Origin: Cytobacillus oceanisediminis
GTDB lineage: Bacteria; Bacillota; Bacilli; Bacillales; Cytobacillaceae
Length of the DNA stretch: 64,000 nucleotides
NCBI RefSeq assembly: GCF_022811925.1
Contig: NZ_CP065511.1
Span: forward strand, 2,225,501-2,289,500
Direction: 5' to 3'
Part shown: positions 9,192-17,223 of the stretch, one piece after another
Position numbering within the stretch: the stretch's first letter is position 1
Layout of the letters: each line of letters opens with the position of its first letter
Notes under the pieces: generated by a model
The model's input: only the letters and a program-made list of their open reading frames with translations
What the model was told of the DNA's origin: nothing
The model's database searches: none
Position numbers and translations under genes: made by a program

Positions 9192-9810
9192 ATGGGCTTT
9201 GATGATTTAGCAAAGGAAAATCAACAAATTGATCAGGACAGAGAAGAAAAAATTCTTTATTAAGAGAAATTAAAAGTAGATTGTCCTTGTATAATGAGCA
9301 AGTTAATAAATATGAAAATTTACCACAGTATGTTGAAAATTTAAATCAAATCTTTAATCGAACGGTTAGTGAGTTTTCTAATTTCTTCAGGGAAAAGGTT
9401 TTACTGTTAATCAAAATCAGGATGAGGTACTAGTAAAGTTAGTCAATCTTGATCTGACAATTAGGTTTAATCTCAATCGTACTGACAAAACCATAACTCT
9501 ATTTTGTATAGAAAAGGATATGGTAAGTTTTCATACAATATTTTTATTAAAGAAGGTAATGAATTTCATAAGAATTCAGGAATTTTCCTATTGTATAATG
9601 ATGAATTACATATTTCTAATTCAAAAGAAAGAAGATATTTCATATCTTAAATCAGAAGTAGAAACTATTGAATTAGATATAACAAAACTTAGGAATAGGA
9701 CAAACCCTGATTTCTCAATTGATTTTGTTTTATACTGGGAAGATAAAGAGTCAGAACATCTTTCTATTATAGAAATCTTAGAAAAAATTGAAGAAGAACA
9801 CTTCAGTTAA
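9192..9810 (+). pseudogene. Unknown protein broken by several frameshifts
   Basis: ATG 9192 follows a strong AGGAGGAG. The first frame ends after about 23 residues (MGFDDLAKENQQIDQDREEK...). Adjacent frames carry the continuation: a coiled-coil stretch (EIKSRLSLYNEQVNKYENLP), then ...VLVKLVNLDLTIRFNLNRTDKTIT, then KSEVETIELDITKLRNRT to the stop at 9810. At least three single-base indels are needed to restore one reading frame. Its family is not recognised; the domain order (short helical lead, beta-rich middle) does not settle a function. Confidence 0.55.
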
Positions 9811-9834
9811 ACTCCCCTGATTGGGGAGTTTTTT
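9810..9834 (+). terminator. Intrinsic terminator
   Basis: AACTCCCC (9810-9817) and GGGGAGTT (9823-9830) with a 5-nt loop and a T run, directly at the stop of the broken gene. Confidence 0.85.
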
Positions 9835-9855
9835 ATTGAATGAAAGGGTGATTAT

Positions 9856-10197
9856 ATGAATAACTTACAACGTTTAGAAATGGAAACAAAGATTAAATTG
9901 TCACAAGATGAATTTATCATTTATTTGCAAGAAAATGATTTACTGCCATTTACAGAATACAATCCCCAATCAGCCACTAATAAAAAGAATATCTATTGTG
10001 CTGCATTGTCTATTCTTGAATCTATTGCTAATAATCCCGCAACTATGAAGTCATACAAAATGGATGATATGACTGTTTCTGATTTTCATGAGAATTTAAT
10101 GAATCGTATTGATCAGTTAGAACGGAAAATTAGAACATTGAAAACGGATGAACAGTTGCAGAATGAATCAAGTTTCTTTGTGTTATTCGGTGATTAG
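9856..10197 (+). CDS. Phage head-tail connector-like protein, 113 aa
   Basis: ATG 9856 with AAAGGGTG upstream. Small all-helical protein with the pattern of gp6/gp15-type head-completion proteins: short charged N-terminus, YNPQSATNKKNIYCAALSIL, then TMKSYKMDDMTVSDF and a final coiled helix (RIDQLERKIRTLKTD). Such proteins form the adaptor ring below the portal. The next gene fits a head-closure protein, as in intact phages, supporting the call. The capsid genes that normally precede it are absent. Confidence 0.6.
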   Translation: MNNLQRLEMETKIKLSQDEFIIYLQENDLLPFTEYNPQSATNKKNIYCAALSILESIANNPATMKSYKMDDMTVSDFHENLMNRIDQLERKIRTLKTDEQLQNESSFFVLFGD

Positions 10198-10212
10198 AAA
10201 GGAGGTTTACAA

Positions 10213-10767
10213 ATGTTTAGCAATGCCTTCCAAGAAATATTAAATGAAACAGGTCAAACAGTTTTAATAAATGATTTAGAGAGAATTGTGATTGTTACTA
10301 ATCCACCTTTAAGTGAATATGAGGAAAGAAATATTCATAGCATTGAACGTGTCTCACAAGGCGATGTGGTGACGTTAGACTTTGAGAAGTATTTAGTAAT
10401 TACTGAATCCATTAGTAAGCGTTCAGCAAAGTATAAAGCCTTAATTAGACATTGTAATGTAATGATTGAAATTAAGAATTATGAAAAAGTAAAAATTGGA
10501 GAAACGGAATTTGGAGTATATGAGTATGTATATACTTATTCAGATTATATTCCTTCTATCATAGATAAAAATCTTTCTCAATAGATAGTTCTCTTTGCAA
10601 TTAGAGTACCTGATAATCAGATTATTGTAGTGGTTCAGGATAATGAATTGAGTAGGAATAGGTTTAAAGTAAATGATACTTTTACCTTTCAAGGAAGTTA
10701 TAAAGTTTTACATAGTGATTTTACTAAAAGGGGATTAATGATATTAACTTGTGAAATGGTTGCTTAA
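10213..10767 (+). pseudogene. Phage head-closure-like protein interrupted by an amber codon
   Basis: ATG 10213 with AAAGGAGGT. The first 123 residues end at TAG 10582-10584, but the same frame continues without another stop to TAA 10765-10767 and encodes plausible protein (FAIRVPDNQIIVVVQDNELS, ...KVLHSDFTKRGLMILTCEMV). The full-length product would be 184 residues, a typical phage minor head protein. A single nonsense mutation, not a frameshift, therefore splits the gene. Unless the stop is suppressed the protein is truncated. Confidence 0.7.
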
Positions 10768-10897
10768 AACTTCTCTCTTGAAAATTACTATTGATGATAG
10801 TAATATGGTACATGTGGTTCGTAGGCGAGTCCATTGGGTACTTTTTCATAAGACCGAGTGATACATGTTTAAGAACCTTGATAACATTACACTTTAC

Positions 10898-10994
10898 GGG
10901 GCTGATTGGGGTGCTGGTGCCCTCCACGGTCTTCAAAACCGCTTGTGACCTGCGTGCCAGGTCAGCTGGGTTCGATTCCCAGGCGGTCCCGCCA
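10898..10994 (+). tRNA. selC: tRNA-Sec (anticodon UCA), apparently full length
   Basis: The 97-nt fold has the tRNA-Sec hallmarks: an 8-nt acceptor 3' strand GCGGTCCC (10983-10990) plus G and CCA; T arm CTGGG-TTCGATT-CCCAG; a long variable arm TGACCTG/CAGGTCA (10946-10964); and anticodon loop CTTCAAA with TCA at 10933-10935. The D arm is long with a 4-nt loop. The 5' acceptor GGGGCTGA pairs in 7 of 8 positions, two of them G-U, and the anticodon stem has one A-C mismatch. It may therefore be functional or slightly decayed. It marks a mobile-element target: partial copies lie at 12757 and 28353. Confidence 0.8.
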
Positions 10995-11009
10995 ACTATA
11001 CATAGTTAA

Positions 11010-11042
11010 CCCCACAGTAAATTTTTACTAGTGCGGTTTTTT
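11010..11042 (+). terminator. Terminator of the tRNA-Sec gene
   Basis: CCCCACaGTAA pairs with TTACtaGTGCGG (one mismatch) and is followed by TTTTTT. The same hairpin position and GTGCGGTT 3' arm recur after the two partial tRNA copies. Confidence 0.75.
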
Positions 11043-11149
11043 CTCGATGTCCATAGGAATGTAGTAGAACAATTTTAACTAGGGTTTCGTAGGTGATGTT
11101 TTTATTAAAATGCTGTGTTAAAGCCAAGGTCAATGTTGATTTAAAGCAC

Positions 11150-11237
11150 CTGCTGATTGGAGCAGAGGGCACTGGACTATCCTGCAGGCTCACCGGGCGC
11201 CCCGGGGAAAGTAAGTGCCTTGTGCGGACATCAGCAG
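11150..11237. repeat. Bacillaceae-type dispersed palindromic repeat, shortened copy
   Basis: Ends are CTGCTGAT (11150) and ATCAGCAG (11230-11237), with inner GGGCACT/AGTGCC and a GC-rich middle (GGCTCACCGGGCGCCCCGG). This matches the general form of a very common intergenic repeat of Bacillaceae (TGATTGGAGC...GCTCACCGGCCGCCC...GCGGA), with part of the centre deleted. Not a gene. Confidence 0.6.
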
Positions 11238-11290
11238 TCTAATTTAATATAACTAAAAAAAGATTATGGTTATGGGTTTTGAAAGTTTGA

Positions 11291-12235
11291 TCAGGGTTTA
11301 CTTTTTTCTTTTTCTAAAAACCTTTTAAGAGCTGTTTTATTTTGTTCTAAGTCTACTTTTAAGACTTCTCCAATTTCTTCATGACGTTCATTTGAAAAAC
11401 TGCCATCTTCAGGGATTCGGATTGTTTGTATTTCTCCACTTTTATTGCTCAAAATGTCTTTTCCAATCGTCAAGAGTGTGGCAGTGTCAATGTCTGTATC
11501 GATGTATTTATTTAATAGTCCTAATAGATCAGGAAGCTTTGTGACGCTATGTAGATTTACGGCTTCATCTTTTAATTTTGAGATGACTTCTTGCTGTCTT
11601 TGCACCCGGCCGAAGTCACTTAAACGATCTTGACGGAATCGAACATATCCTAACAGTTCTTTACCATGAAGTTGTTGCTTCCCCTCCTCTAACGTCATTC
11701 CGATGCCATCAGACATCTCATATGGTATGTCTACTTCAATTCCATCGGGAACAAGGAGGTCGACAGCTTTTTCGAATCCTTTGAAGTCGACAATCGCATA
11801 ATGATGAATATCCAGACCAAAATTTAATTGGATGGTCTTCCTTAATAATTCAGGTCCTCCAAATGAATAAGCAGTATTTAATTTATGCTTTCCATGTTCA
11901 GGTATGGATACATACATATCACGCATAAGCGACATAAGTTTTACCTCATGAGTTTTGGGATTATAGTGTGCTACCATTATTGTATCGGTTCTAGCTTGTT
12001 TTTCTCCCCTGGAGTCACTTCCCAGTAAAAGGACATTTACAGCGTCCATTTTACTTTTCTCCCCTTGAAACGAATGAGTTGCTTCAACTTTTTTAAATGG
12101 TTGATTAACCTTTTTTACCGTTCCTTCTATATACTGAAATATAGTAAAAAGACCAACCAAAAAGATACTTAATAGAAGAATGGCGGCAGATACTCTCATC
12201 CATCTTATCCTTCTTCTCTTTCTTATTCTTGCCAT
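11291..12235 (-). CDS. LytR-CpsA-Psr (LCP) family glycopolymer transferase
   Basis: 314 residues with a basic N-terminus (MARIRKRRRIRW), one membrane anchor (about residues 15-35) and an extracytoplasmic LCP domain. Recognisable segments are VNVLLLGSDSRGEKQARTDT (catalytic Asp/Arg region), VKLMSLMRDMYVSIP, HKLNTAYSFGG and GYVRFRQDRLSDFGRVQRQQ, all family hallmarks. LCP proteins transfer undecaprenyl-linked teichoic acids or other glycopolymers to peptidoglycan outside the membrane. It is a single-gene unit read leftward, lying between two tRNA-Sec copies, so it may have been trapped between insertions. Confidence 0.9.
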   Translation of the reverse strand: MARIRKRRRIRWMRVSAAILLLSIFLVGLFTIFQYIEGTVKKVNQPFKKVEATHSFQGEKSKMDAVNVLLLGSDSRGEKQARTDTIMVAHYNPKTHEVKLMSLMRDMYVSIPEHGKHKLNTAYSFGGPELLRKTIQLNFGLDIHHYAIVDFKGFEKAVDLLVPDGIEVDIPYEMSDGIGMTLEEGKQQLHGKELLGYVRFRQDRLSDFGRVQRQQEVISKLKDEAVNLHSVTKLPDLLGLLNKYIDTDIDTATLLTIGKDILSNKSGEIQTIRIPEDGSFSNERHEEIGEVLKVDLEQNKTALKRFLEKEKSKP

Positions 12236-12756
12236 ACTTGCACCACCTAGGCTGAATAATAATCAACATAATCAATAAATCAAATTAAATAATGGGAGTC
12301 TCTTCAGTTTCTGATAGGGGCAATTAGAAACTGAAGGGGTTCCATCTTTCTAGCTTGAAGTAATTATTATTCCATAATTACATTTCATTTTTTGATATAT
12401 TATATTACATTTGTTTAAAATTCTGTTTACATTAGTTTCGTTTTACCCAAGGGAAGTGTGAAAACAAGATAATAGGGGAATGGATAGGGTTTTTAGTTAT
12501 TGTGAGATTTAAAGGTTTTATTCACCTCATTTTCTATAGGATACTTGTAAACAGTCCTTTAATAATCCTTTAATAGAAATAAGTAATGTTGAAATGTGTA
12601 ACTGATTAATTTTCTTTGGCAATCCCTGGTGGTGCCATACTTGGTGCCCAAATTTTTAAAATTTGAAATCACGAGGTAACATTAGAAAGCTAGAAACCTT
12701 GATTTATCAGTACCTAAAAAGGGGGGACATCAAGGTGTTAGAAAAACAGATGCTAG
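12236..12756. other. Non-coding region upstream of the LCP gene
   Basis: AT-rich leader and promoter region of the leftward LCP gene. It contains a perfect inverted repeat CTTCAGTTTCT/AGAAACTGAAG (12302-12312 / 12326-12336, 13-nt loop) close to the start, which could be an operator or a leader hairpin. No gene is seen in 12340-12756. Confidence 0.5.
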
Positions 12757-12817
12757 CAAAACCGCTTGTACCTGCGTGCCAGGTCAGCTAGGTTTAATTC
12801 CCAGACGGTCCCGCCCA
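12757..12817 (+). pseudogene. tRNA-Sec 3' fragment, copy B
   Basis: Matches tRNA-Sec from the 3' side of the anticodon loop to CCA: AAAACCGCTTG, the variable arm, a T arm with several substitutions (CTAGG/CCCAG) and ACGGTCCCGCCCA with an extra C. The 5' half is absent. A matching terminator hairpin follows at 12835. It is a relic of integration or duplication at selC. Confidence 0.75.
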
Positions 12818-12834
12818 ATATACATATTATTACA

Positions 12835-12861
12835 GCGCAGTGTGGATGCTGTGCGGTTTTT
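12835..12861 (+). terminator. Terminator relic after tRNA-Sec copy B
   Basis: GCGCAG (12835-12840) and CTGTGC (12849-12854) with one G-U pair and a T run; homologous in place and sequence to the hairpin after copy C (28449-28471). Confidence 0.6.
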
Positions 12862-12911
12862 GTGTACTTTCACTTTCCTCGCTTAAGGTATAAAAAGAAT
12901 AAATATTAGAA

Positions 12912-12974
12912 AAGATGTTTCCGCATTCTACACATGTTGAGTGCATTTCACAGTTAGTTTTAAAAAATGATTGA
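12912..12974 (+). pseudogene. RlmCD/TrmA-type methyltransferase C-terminal stub, left copy
   Basis: In-frame codons encode KMFPHSTHVECISQLVLKND then TGA. MFPHSTHVEC matches the conserved end of 23S rRNA uracil-C5 methyltransferases (RlmCD/TrmA family). Upstream codons hit stops, so only the end of the gene is here. Against the copy at 25786 the five differences between 12927 and 12953 are all silent third-position changes, strong evidence that both derive from coding DNA. It lies 7 bp from the recombinase stop and is the probable left attachment site. Confidence 0.6.
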
Positions 12975-12994
12975 GGGGGATTATAACCCCTCAA
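12971..12994 (-). terminator. Hairpin at the recombinase 3' end
   Basis: TTGAGGGG (12971-12978) and CCCCTCAA (12987-12994). It overlaps the last codons of the leftward recombinase gene and the end of the methyltransferase stub. Confidence 0.6.
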
Positions 12995-14471
12995 TCTGTG
13001 CAAACTTGTAGTAAATCTTTACATTTTTATTTTCATTAACTTCAATCTTTTCAACAAATCGTAATAACATCTCGGTTGATAAAGTATTGAAGTTTAAAGA
13101 CTCTCTTAGCTGTTCTAAGATAGAGGAGATCTTAATAGCTGCTTGTTTGTCAACAATAGCTTTTTTAATCTCAGCTTTTTCTATTTCTAATTGCTGTAAC
13201 TTTTCCTGAACCATAGTAACAAAGTCATCATAGTCCTGTTTTGAAATATCCTCAGAAATAAACTTCTTTAAAGCATAACGCTTTAACTCTTTCTGTTTTT
13301 GGACTTGTTTCTCAATGGACTGTAATCTTAACTCATTCTGTTTAGCGGTGGCTTTTACTTTTTTCTCAATCTTGCTTTCTAAGTTAGGCTGTTCTAAGTC
13401 ATCAGCCATCTTTTTTAAATCTTCAAGAATTATTTCTTTTAACAGTTGCTCTTTAATCACATGACTAGAACATGCTTTCTTACCATGTTTGGCATAAGAG
13501 CCACAAATATAACCCTTTCGATTTATTCTGTAGTGCATGGATTTACCGCAGTCAGAGCAATAAGCAATATTGGTAAAGAGGTGTTTTTGCTTTCTAGTAC
13601 CGCCCCGACCTCTTTTGGCTTTTTGTTCAAGCAGCTTTTGTACTTGTTCAAACACATCTCTTGAAATGATAGGCTCGTGTGCTTCAGAAATGGTTATCCA
13701 TTCATTTTGGTCATTTACCTTACGAGTCTTATTTGTCACGTTCATAGTGGTTTCTCTGCCCTGTACAAGGTCTCCTACATAGTGGGGGTTCTTTAATATC
13801 TTCTTAACAGTAGAACCTTGCCAATACAATCCAGCATTAGCTTTCCCTACAACTTGTGATGGCGTTGGAATATCTCTATTGGTGAGGTATCTTGCTATTT
13901 TGTCATGTCCCCAACCTTCTAAATACTTGTCAAAGATGTCACGTACAATATCTACGCTGTAATCATCTCTAGGTAGTAGCTTTCCCTTATGAAGGTTATA
14001 ACCATAAGGAGCAATGCTCCCCATGAATTTGCCGCTCTTGTATTTCATTAGAAAAACAGACTTTATACGGTCACTAATTCGTTGACTTTCGCTTTCATAT
14101 ATCCAAGCATATAGACCGAACATAGCTTGTTTGGAAAAGTCCTGTGTATCAACCTTACCATCTAAAGTAATTAATCTAACTCCTTTATTATCAGCAACTC
14201 GCCTTAGTTGATAAAGTAATTCCACATTGCGACCTAATCTGCTTAACTCCTTAGCTATAATAATATCAAAATCCTTGTTTTCAGCGTCTCGTATGAGTTT
14301 TTTTAACCCCTCACGATTGTCCGTAGTACCCGTTTGAACATCTGTATAGAATTCATGTAGGTCATAGTGGTTTTCCTCGATGTAGTTTAAGATCATGTGT
14401 TTTTGATTTTCAGGTGACTCCTTTTGTCCCTCATTGTTAGTTGATACTCGTATGTAACCTGCTATTTTCAT
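12981..14471 (-). CDS. Large serine recombinase (site-specific integrase)
   Basis: 496 residues. The N-terminal resolvase domain has GYIRVST (catalytic Ser about residue 10), the motif AKELSRLGRN and SESQRISDRIKS before the long helix. Next comes the recombinase domain (GSIAPYGYN..., STVKKILKNPHYVGDLVQGR), a zinc ribbon (CSDCGKSM...CGSYAKHGKKAC) and a C-terminal coiled coil (about 370-450). These enzymes integrate elements by double-strand exchange without homology. It is translationally coupled to a 50-aa ORF upstream. Its position next to a duplicated methyltransferase end suggests it inserted this island there. Confidence 0.93.
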   Translation of the reverse strand: MKIAGYIRVSTNNEGQKESPENQKHMILNYIEENHYDLHEFYTDVQTGTTDNREGLKKLIRDAENKDFDIIIAKELSRLGRNVELLYQLRRVADNKGVRLITLDGKVDTQDFSKQAMFGLYAWIYESESQRISDRIKSVFLMKYKSGKFMGSIAPYGYNLHKGKLLPRDDYSVDIVRDIFDKYLEGWGHDKIARYLTNRDIPTPSQVVGKANAGLYWQGSTVKKILKNPHYVGDLVQGRETTMNVTNKTRKVNDQNEWITISEAHEPIISRDVFEQVQKLLEQKAKRGRGGTRKQKHLFTNIAYCSDCGKSMHYRINRKGYICGSYAKHGKKACSSHVIKEQLLKEIILEDLKKMADDLEQPNLESKIEKKVKATAKQNELRLQSIEKQVQKQKELKRYALKKFISEDISKQDYDDFVTMVQEKLQQLEIEKAEIKKAIVDKQAAIKISSILEQLRESLNFNTLSTEMLLRFVEKIEVNENKNVKIYYKFAQIEGL

Positions 14472-14620
14472 TTTTGTCGCCCTCCAGTATTTAAGGCGAC
14501 TATATCTACTTGTCTATCATTGTAAGCGGCAGATACAATCTTTTCAATTTCTTTCTCCAAGTGATGTATGACCAATGACTTGAAGTCTTGTGTGCCTGTA
14601 AAAACTCGTTGGATTTCCAT
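14468..14620 (-). CDS. Small protein coupled to the recombinase, 50 aa
   Basis: ATG at 14620 with AAAGGAGCG upstream; the stop overlaps the recombinase start (ATGA). The product begins MEIQRVFTGTQDFKSLVIHH and is charged and probably helical. Tight coupling suggests a partner of the recombinase, for instance a directionality or regulatory factor, but no family is recognised. Confidence 0.6.
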   Translation of the reverse strand: MEIQRVFTGTQDFKSLVIHHLEKEIEKIVSAAYNDRQVDIVALNTGGRQK

Positions 14621-14736
14621 GCTTATCGCTCCTTTCGGAATAACAATCGTTCCGTGTAAGGGATTAGTTGCGATAAATAAACAATAATTTGAGACTGTAA
14701 TTAAGGAATCTAAGAATGGAAATCCATATTTTACAA

Positions 14737-14970
14737 TTACAACTTAATTTGTTGAAGTAAATCACTCATACCTATACCTAGTGCTAAGCAAATTTTATGT
14801 AAAGAAATAACTGTTAATGTTTTTTCTCCTCTTTCTACAAGACCAATAAAATTATGATGTAAACCTGACTCCTCAGCTAAAATTGCTTGAGTAAAGCCGT
14901 TTCTTTCCCTCTCAATTCGAATTGCTTCCCCAATTATTAATTTAAGCCTTCTTTCTTGTTCCTTATCCAT
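14737..14970 (-). CDS. XRE-family HTH regulator, 77 aa
   Basis: I start at ATG 14970, preceded by AGAGGTGAT, rather than an upstream in-frame start. A single HTH domain: GEAIRIERERNGFTQAILAE...GLHHNFIGLVERGEKTLTVISL. The size and single domain resemble controller (C) proteins of restriction systems and small phage repressors. It is divergent from the AIPR-like gene; a perfect 20-bp palindrome between them (15008-15027) is the likely operator. A -10 box (TATAAT, 14994-14989) faces it. Confidence 0.88.
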   Translation of the reverse strand: MDKEQERRLKLIIGEAIRIERERNGFTQAILAEESGLHHNFIGLVERGEKTLTVISLHKICLALGIGMSDLLQQIKL

Positions 14971-15007
14971 AAAATCACCTCTAAAGTAATTATAAGAAAT
15001 TTTATGA

Positions 15008-15027
15008 AAACACACTATAGTGTGTTT
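15008..15027. promoter_or_regulatory. Perfect 20-bp palindromic operator
   Basis: AAACACACTA/TAGTGTGTTT. It lies between the -10 boxes of the two divergent genes (minus-strand TATAAT at 14994-14989, plus-strand TATAAT at 15048-15053) and covers their -35 regions. Dimeric XRE regulators bind such sites, so mutual control of regulator and AIPR-like gene is likely. Confidence 0.75.
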
Positions 15028-15128
15028 ATTTTTGTTTGAGGAGAATTTATAATGTAATTAGTTACCAATTATCAAGGCTACTGCCCCTCAGCAGTCAGCT
15101 AATGAAAAATTTGAGAGGAGAATGCAAT

Positions 15129-16322
15129 ATGCAAAAAATTAAATTTAAGGTAGAAAGTTTAAGGAAAATTCCAAATCCATATGGTATTTTTATGGATGAT
15201 ACTAAGAAAAAGGCACCAGAAATGATCTTTGCTATTGTGGATGTAAGAGAGCTTCCTGAAAAAATTCCTACAAAGACCAATCCACGTGAGCAAAATATGA
15301 GAACGAAAGTCGCTGGACGTATAAAAGATGGTTTATTATCAGATCATTCTCCATTCTTTATATTAAACAGAGGTATTTTATTATCAGCCAAAGATGTAAA
15401 GTTTGATAATGCAAACTCAGAATTAACTATATTCATAGAAGATGAGACTGTTCACGGAAATGTTGATGGTGGACATACTTATAGAACAATCCTTGATTAC
15501 CGTGATAGACTAGGTGCCGATACAAAGCAATTTGTTAGAATTGAAATTCTTACAGGTATTGAAGATATTTTCGAAGACGTTGCTGCAGCAAGGAATACCT
15601 CAGTTCAAGTTCAAGATAAAGCAATTGCAGAACTAAAACAAAAGTTTAATATGATCAAAGAGTCAATTGAGAGTGAGCCGTTTAAGGATAATATAGCGTA
15701 TAGAGAAAATGAAGATAAGGATATTGATGTTGCTGATATTTTAACTCTTCTATATATGTTTAATTTGGAGAAGCATGACAATCGTGAAAAAATGGCTGTA
15801 AGTGCTTATAGTTCTAAACAAACTTGTGTTAAGGATTATACAACCTCTTATGATAAGTATGAAGACAATGTTGAAAGTAATCCCTATTACAAAATGAAAA
15901 ATGTAATGACTGATATATTTAAATTATATGATCTAGTGGAAACTAGCATGGCAAGAAAGTACCGTGAAGTTAATAGCGGAGGTATCTACGGAAGAGTAAA
16001 AGGTGTTGAGGTCCCAAAATCGGAGACTAAATTTAAATCTAAGTTTTACAAAAAGAACATGGATCACCGTACGCCTAAAGGCTTCTTGTATCCTATAGTA
16101 GGGGCTTTCCGTGCACTGCTGGCTGAAAAAGATGGAGTTTACTATTGGAAAGCAGATCCAATGGAGTATTTTGAAGAAATTGGAAAAAACCTCGTAGGTG
16201 ATACTGTGGAAAGAAGCAGAACATTGGGTAATAACCCAAATGCTGTTGGTAAAGATACAGGAACATGGAAACAATTATATAACAATGTCTTGACACAATA
16301 CCTTCTTAACCAAGCAGAGTAA
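15129..16322 (+). CDS. AIPR-like abortive-infection phage-resistance protein
   Basis: ATG 15129 (GAGAGGAGAA upstream) gives 397 residues; the frame is open further upstream, but into the promoter. Central motifs are FFILNRGILLSAKDV and GNVDGGHTYRTILDYRD, resembling the NRG...NGgQT core of AIPR/DGQHR-type proteins implicated in phage exclusion and DNA-modification systems. No membrane segments. The pairing with a C-protein-like XRE regulator across a palindrome suggests tightly repressed, possibly toxic activity. Enzymatic mechanism unknown. A good terminator follows. Confidence 0.65.
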   Translation: MQKIKFKVESLRKIPNPYGIFMDDTKKKAPEMIFAIVDVRELPEKIPTKTNPREQNMRTKVAGRIKDGLLSDHSPFFILNRGILLSAKDVKFDNANSELTIFIEDETVHGNVDGGHTYRTILDYRDRLGADTKQFVRIEILTGIEDIFEDVAAARNTSVQVQDKAIAELKQKFNMIKESIESEPFKDNIAYRENEDKDIDVADILTLLYMFNLEKHDNREKMAVSAYSSKQTCVKDYTTSYDKYEDNVESNPYYKMKNVMTDIFKLYDLVETSMARKYREVNSGGIYGRVKGVEVPKSETKFKSKFYKKNMDHRTPKGFLYPIVGAFRALLAEKDGVYYWKADPMEYFEEIGKNLVGDTVERSRTLGNNPNAVGKDTGTWKQLYNNVLTQYLLNQAE

Positions 16323-16341
16323 TTATTTATAAAAAGTAAGA

Positions 16342-16370
16342 GAACGTCGTTAATTAGCGGCGTTCCTTTT
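16342..16370 (+). terminator. Intrinsic terminator of the AIPR-like gene
   Basis: GAACGTCG (16342-16349) and CGGCGTTC (16358-16365), one G-U pair, followed by CTTTT. Confidence 0.8.
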
Positions 16371-16398
16371 GAGTGTAATAAACCCAATCTTTGAGGGG

Positions 16399-16600
16399 TT
16401 ATTCAACACTTGTTAAGAAGATTTTTTCTTTAAATCCTCCACTTTCATCTGCCTTTTGTTTTTGTTTTCTAATTGTTTCAAATTCCTCTAAAGAGACACC
16501 CTTTGCTTCTACTATTACATAATAACTTCAACTATATTGGCTAATTCATTTAAGTCTTCATTGCTATCAACATATTCCTTCATTTCTTCAATTAAGTTAG
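16399..16600 (-). pseudogene. NTP pyrophosphohydrolase (MazG-like), N-terminal half lost
   Basis: The minus strand reads LIEEMKEYVDSNEDLNELAN IVEVI, then VEAKGVSLEEFETIRKQKQK and GGFKEKIFLTSVE, matching the C-terminal half of the small house-cleaning NTP pyrophosphohydrolases of Bacillus. One base is missing after IVEVI (near 16523), and the N-terminal KLVRDKIPE part is absent. The break point near 16600 coincides with the start of meaningful HNH sequence on the other strand, so a deletion fused two genes tail-first. Confidence 0.65.
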
Positions 16601-17223
16601 AGAAGCAAGCCTTTGGTGACGTTGTACCTCGGTTTCATACAGTTAACAATATTGCTATTCCTGTTAAGTTTTATGAATATATTAACAATGAGAATAGACT
16701 TGTTATCAATGACAACCTATTTGAGACTTTTGAAAAAGATGATAATACCGCTTTTCTTTCTAATGAATTGTATTCAAGGTGGGATCTCCTAGAAGCTTCT
16801 TTCGAAATAAAACGTGAAAACAGTGTGCAGGAAAACAATATCAGAAGGATCTACCTTGCAAAGGGTCATGAGCGAAGAGATATAACTCATACAAGACCTG
16901 TATTAAACGGATACCAAAACGGAGTATGCTTTTACTGTGGGGAAAAAATGAATGAAAATGATATACATGTTGACCATGTGATACCTAGACAAATGGTTTA
17001 CCATGACGAGATATGGAATTTAGTTTTAAGCCATACGTTTTGCAACTTACAAAAGAATGACTCACTACCAAGTATAAATTATATAGAGAAGTTAATAGTA
17101 CGAAATGAGCATTTTATTATAAATAACCACCCAATAAAAAATAAGTTAATTGACCAACTAGGTAAAACACCACAACAAAGAAGAAAGTATATTATGAAAG
17201 TATACGAAGACGCAAAATTGTAA
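16537..17223 (+). CDS. HNH endonuclease, N-terminally truncated
   Basis: The open frame starts at 16537, but its first ~25 residues are antisense to the broken pyrophosphohydrolase; real similarity begins near FGDVVPRFHTVNNIAIPVKF. The C-terminal nuclease is complete: CFYCGEKM, then HVDHVIPR and WNLVLSHTFCNLQKND, the Cys pairs plus H-N-H catalytic set. Such proteins occur as restriction or defence nucleases. As the N-terminal domain is cut by the deletion junction, the gene is probably inactive. Confidence 0.6.
   Translation: MANSFKSSLLSTYSFISSIKLEKQAFGDVVPRFHTVNNIAIPVKFYEYINNENRLVINDNLFETFEKDDNTAFLSNELYSRWDLLEASFEIKRENSVQENNIRRIYLAKGHERRDITHTRPVLNGYQNGVCFYCGEKMNENDIHVDHVIPRQMVYHDEIWNLVLSHTFCNLQKNDSLPSINYIEKLIVRNEHFIINNHPIKNKLIDQLGKTPQQRRKYIMKVYEDAKL

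Noticed and set aside
10791..11009. A 72-codon open frame across the tRNA-Sec gene
   Set aside because: It runs through the folded tRNA and has no ribosome binding site.
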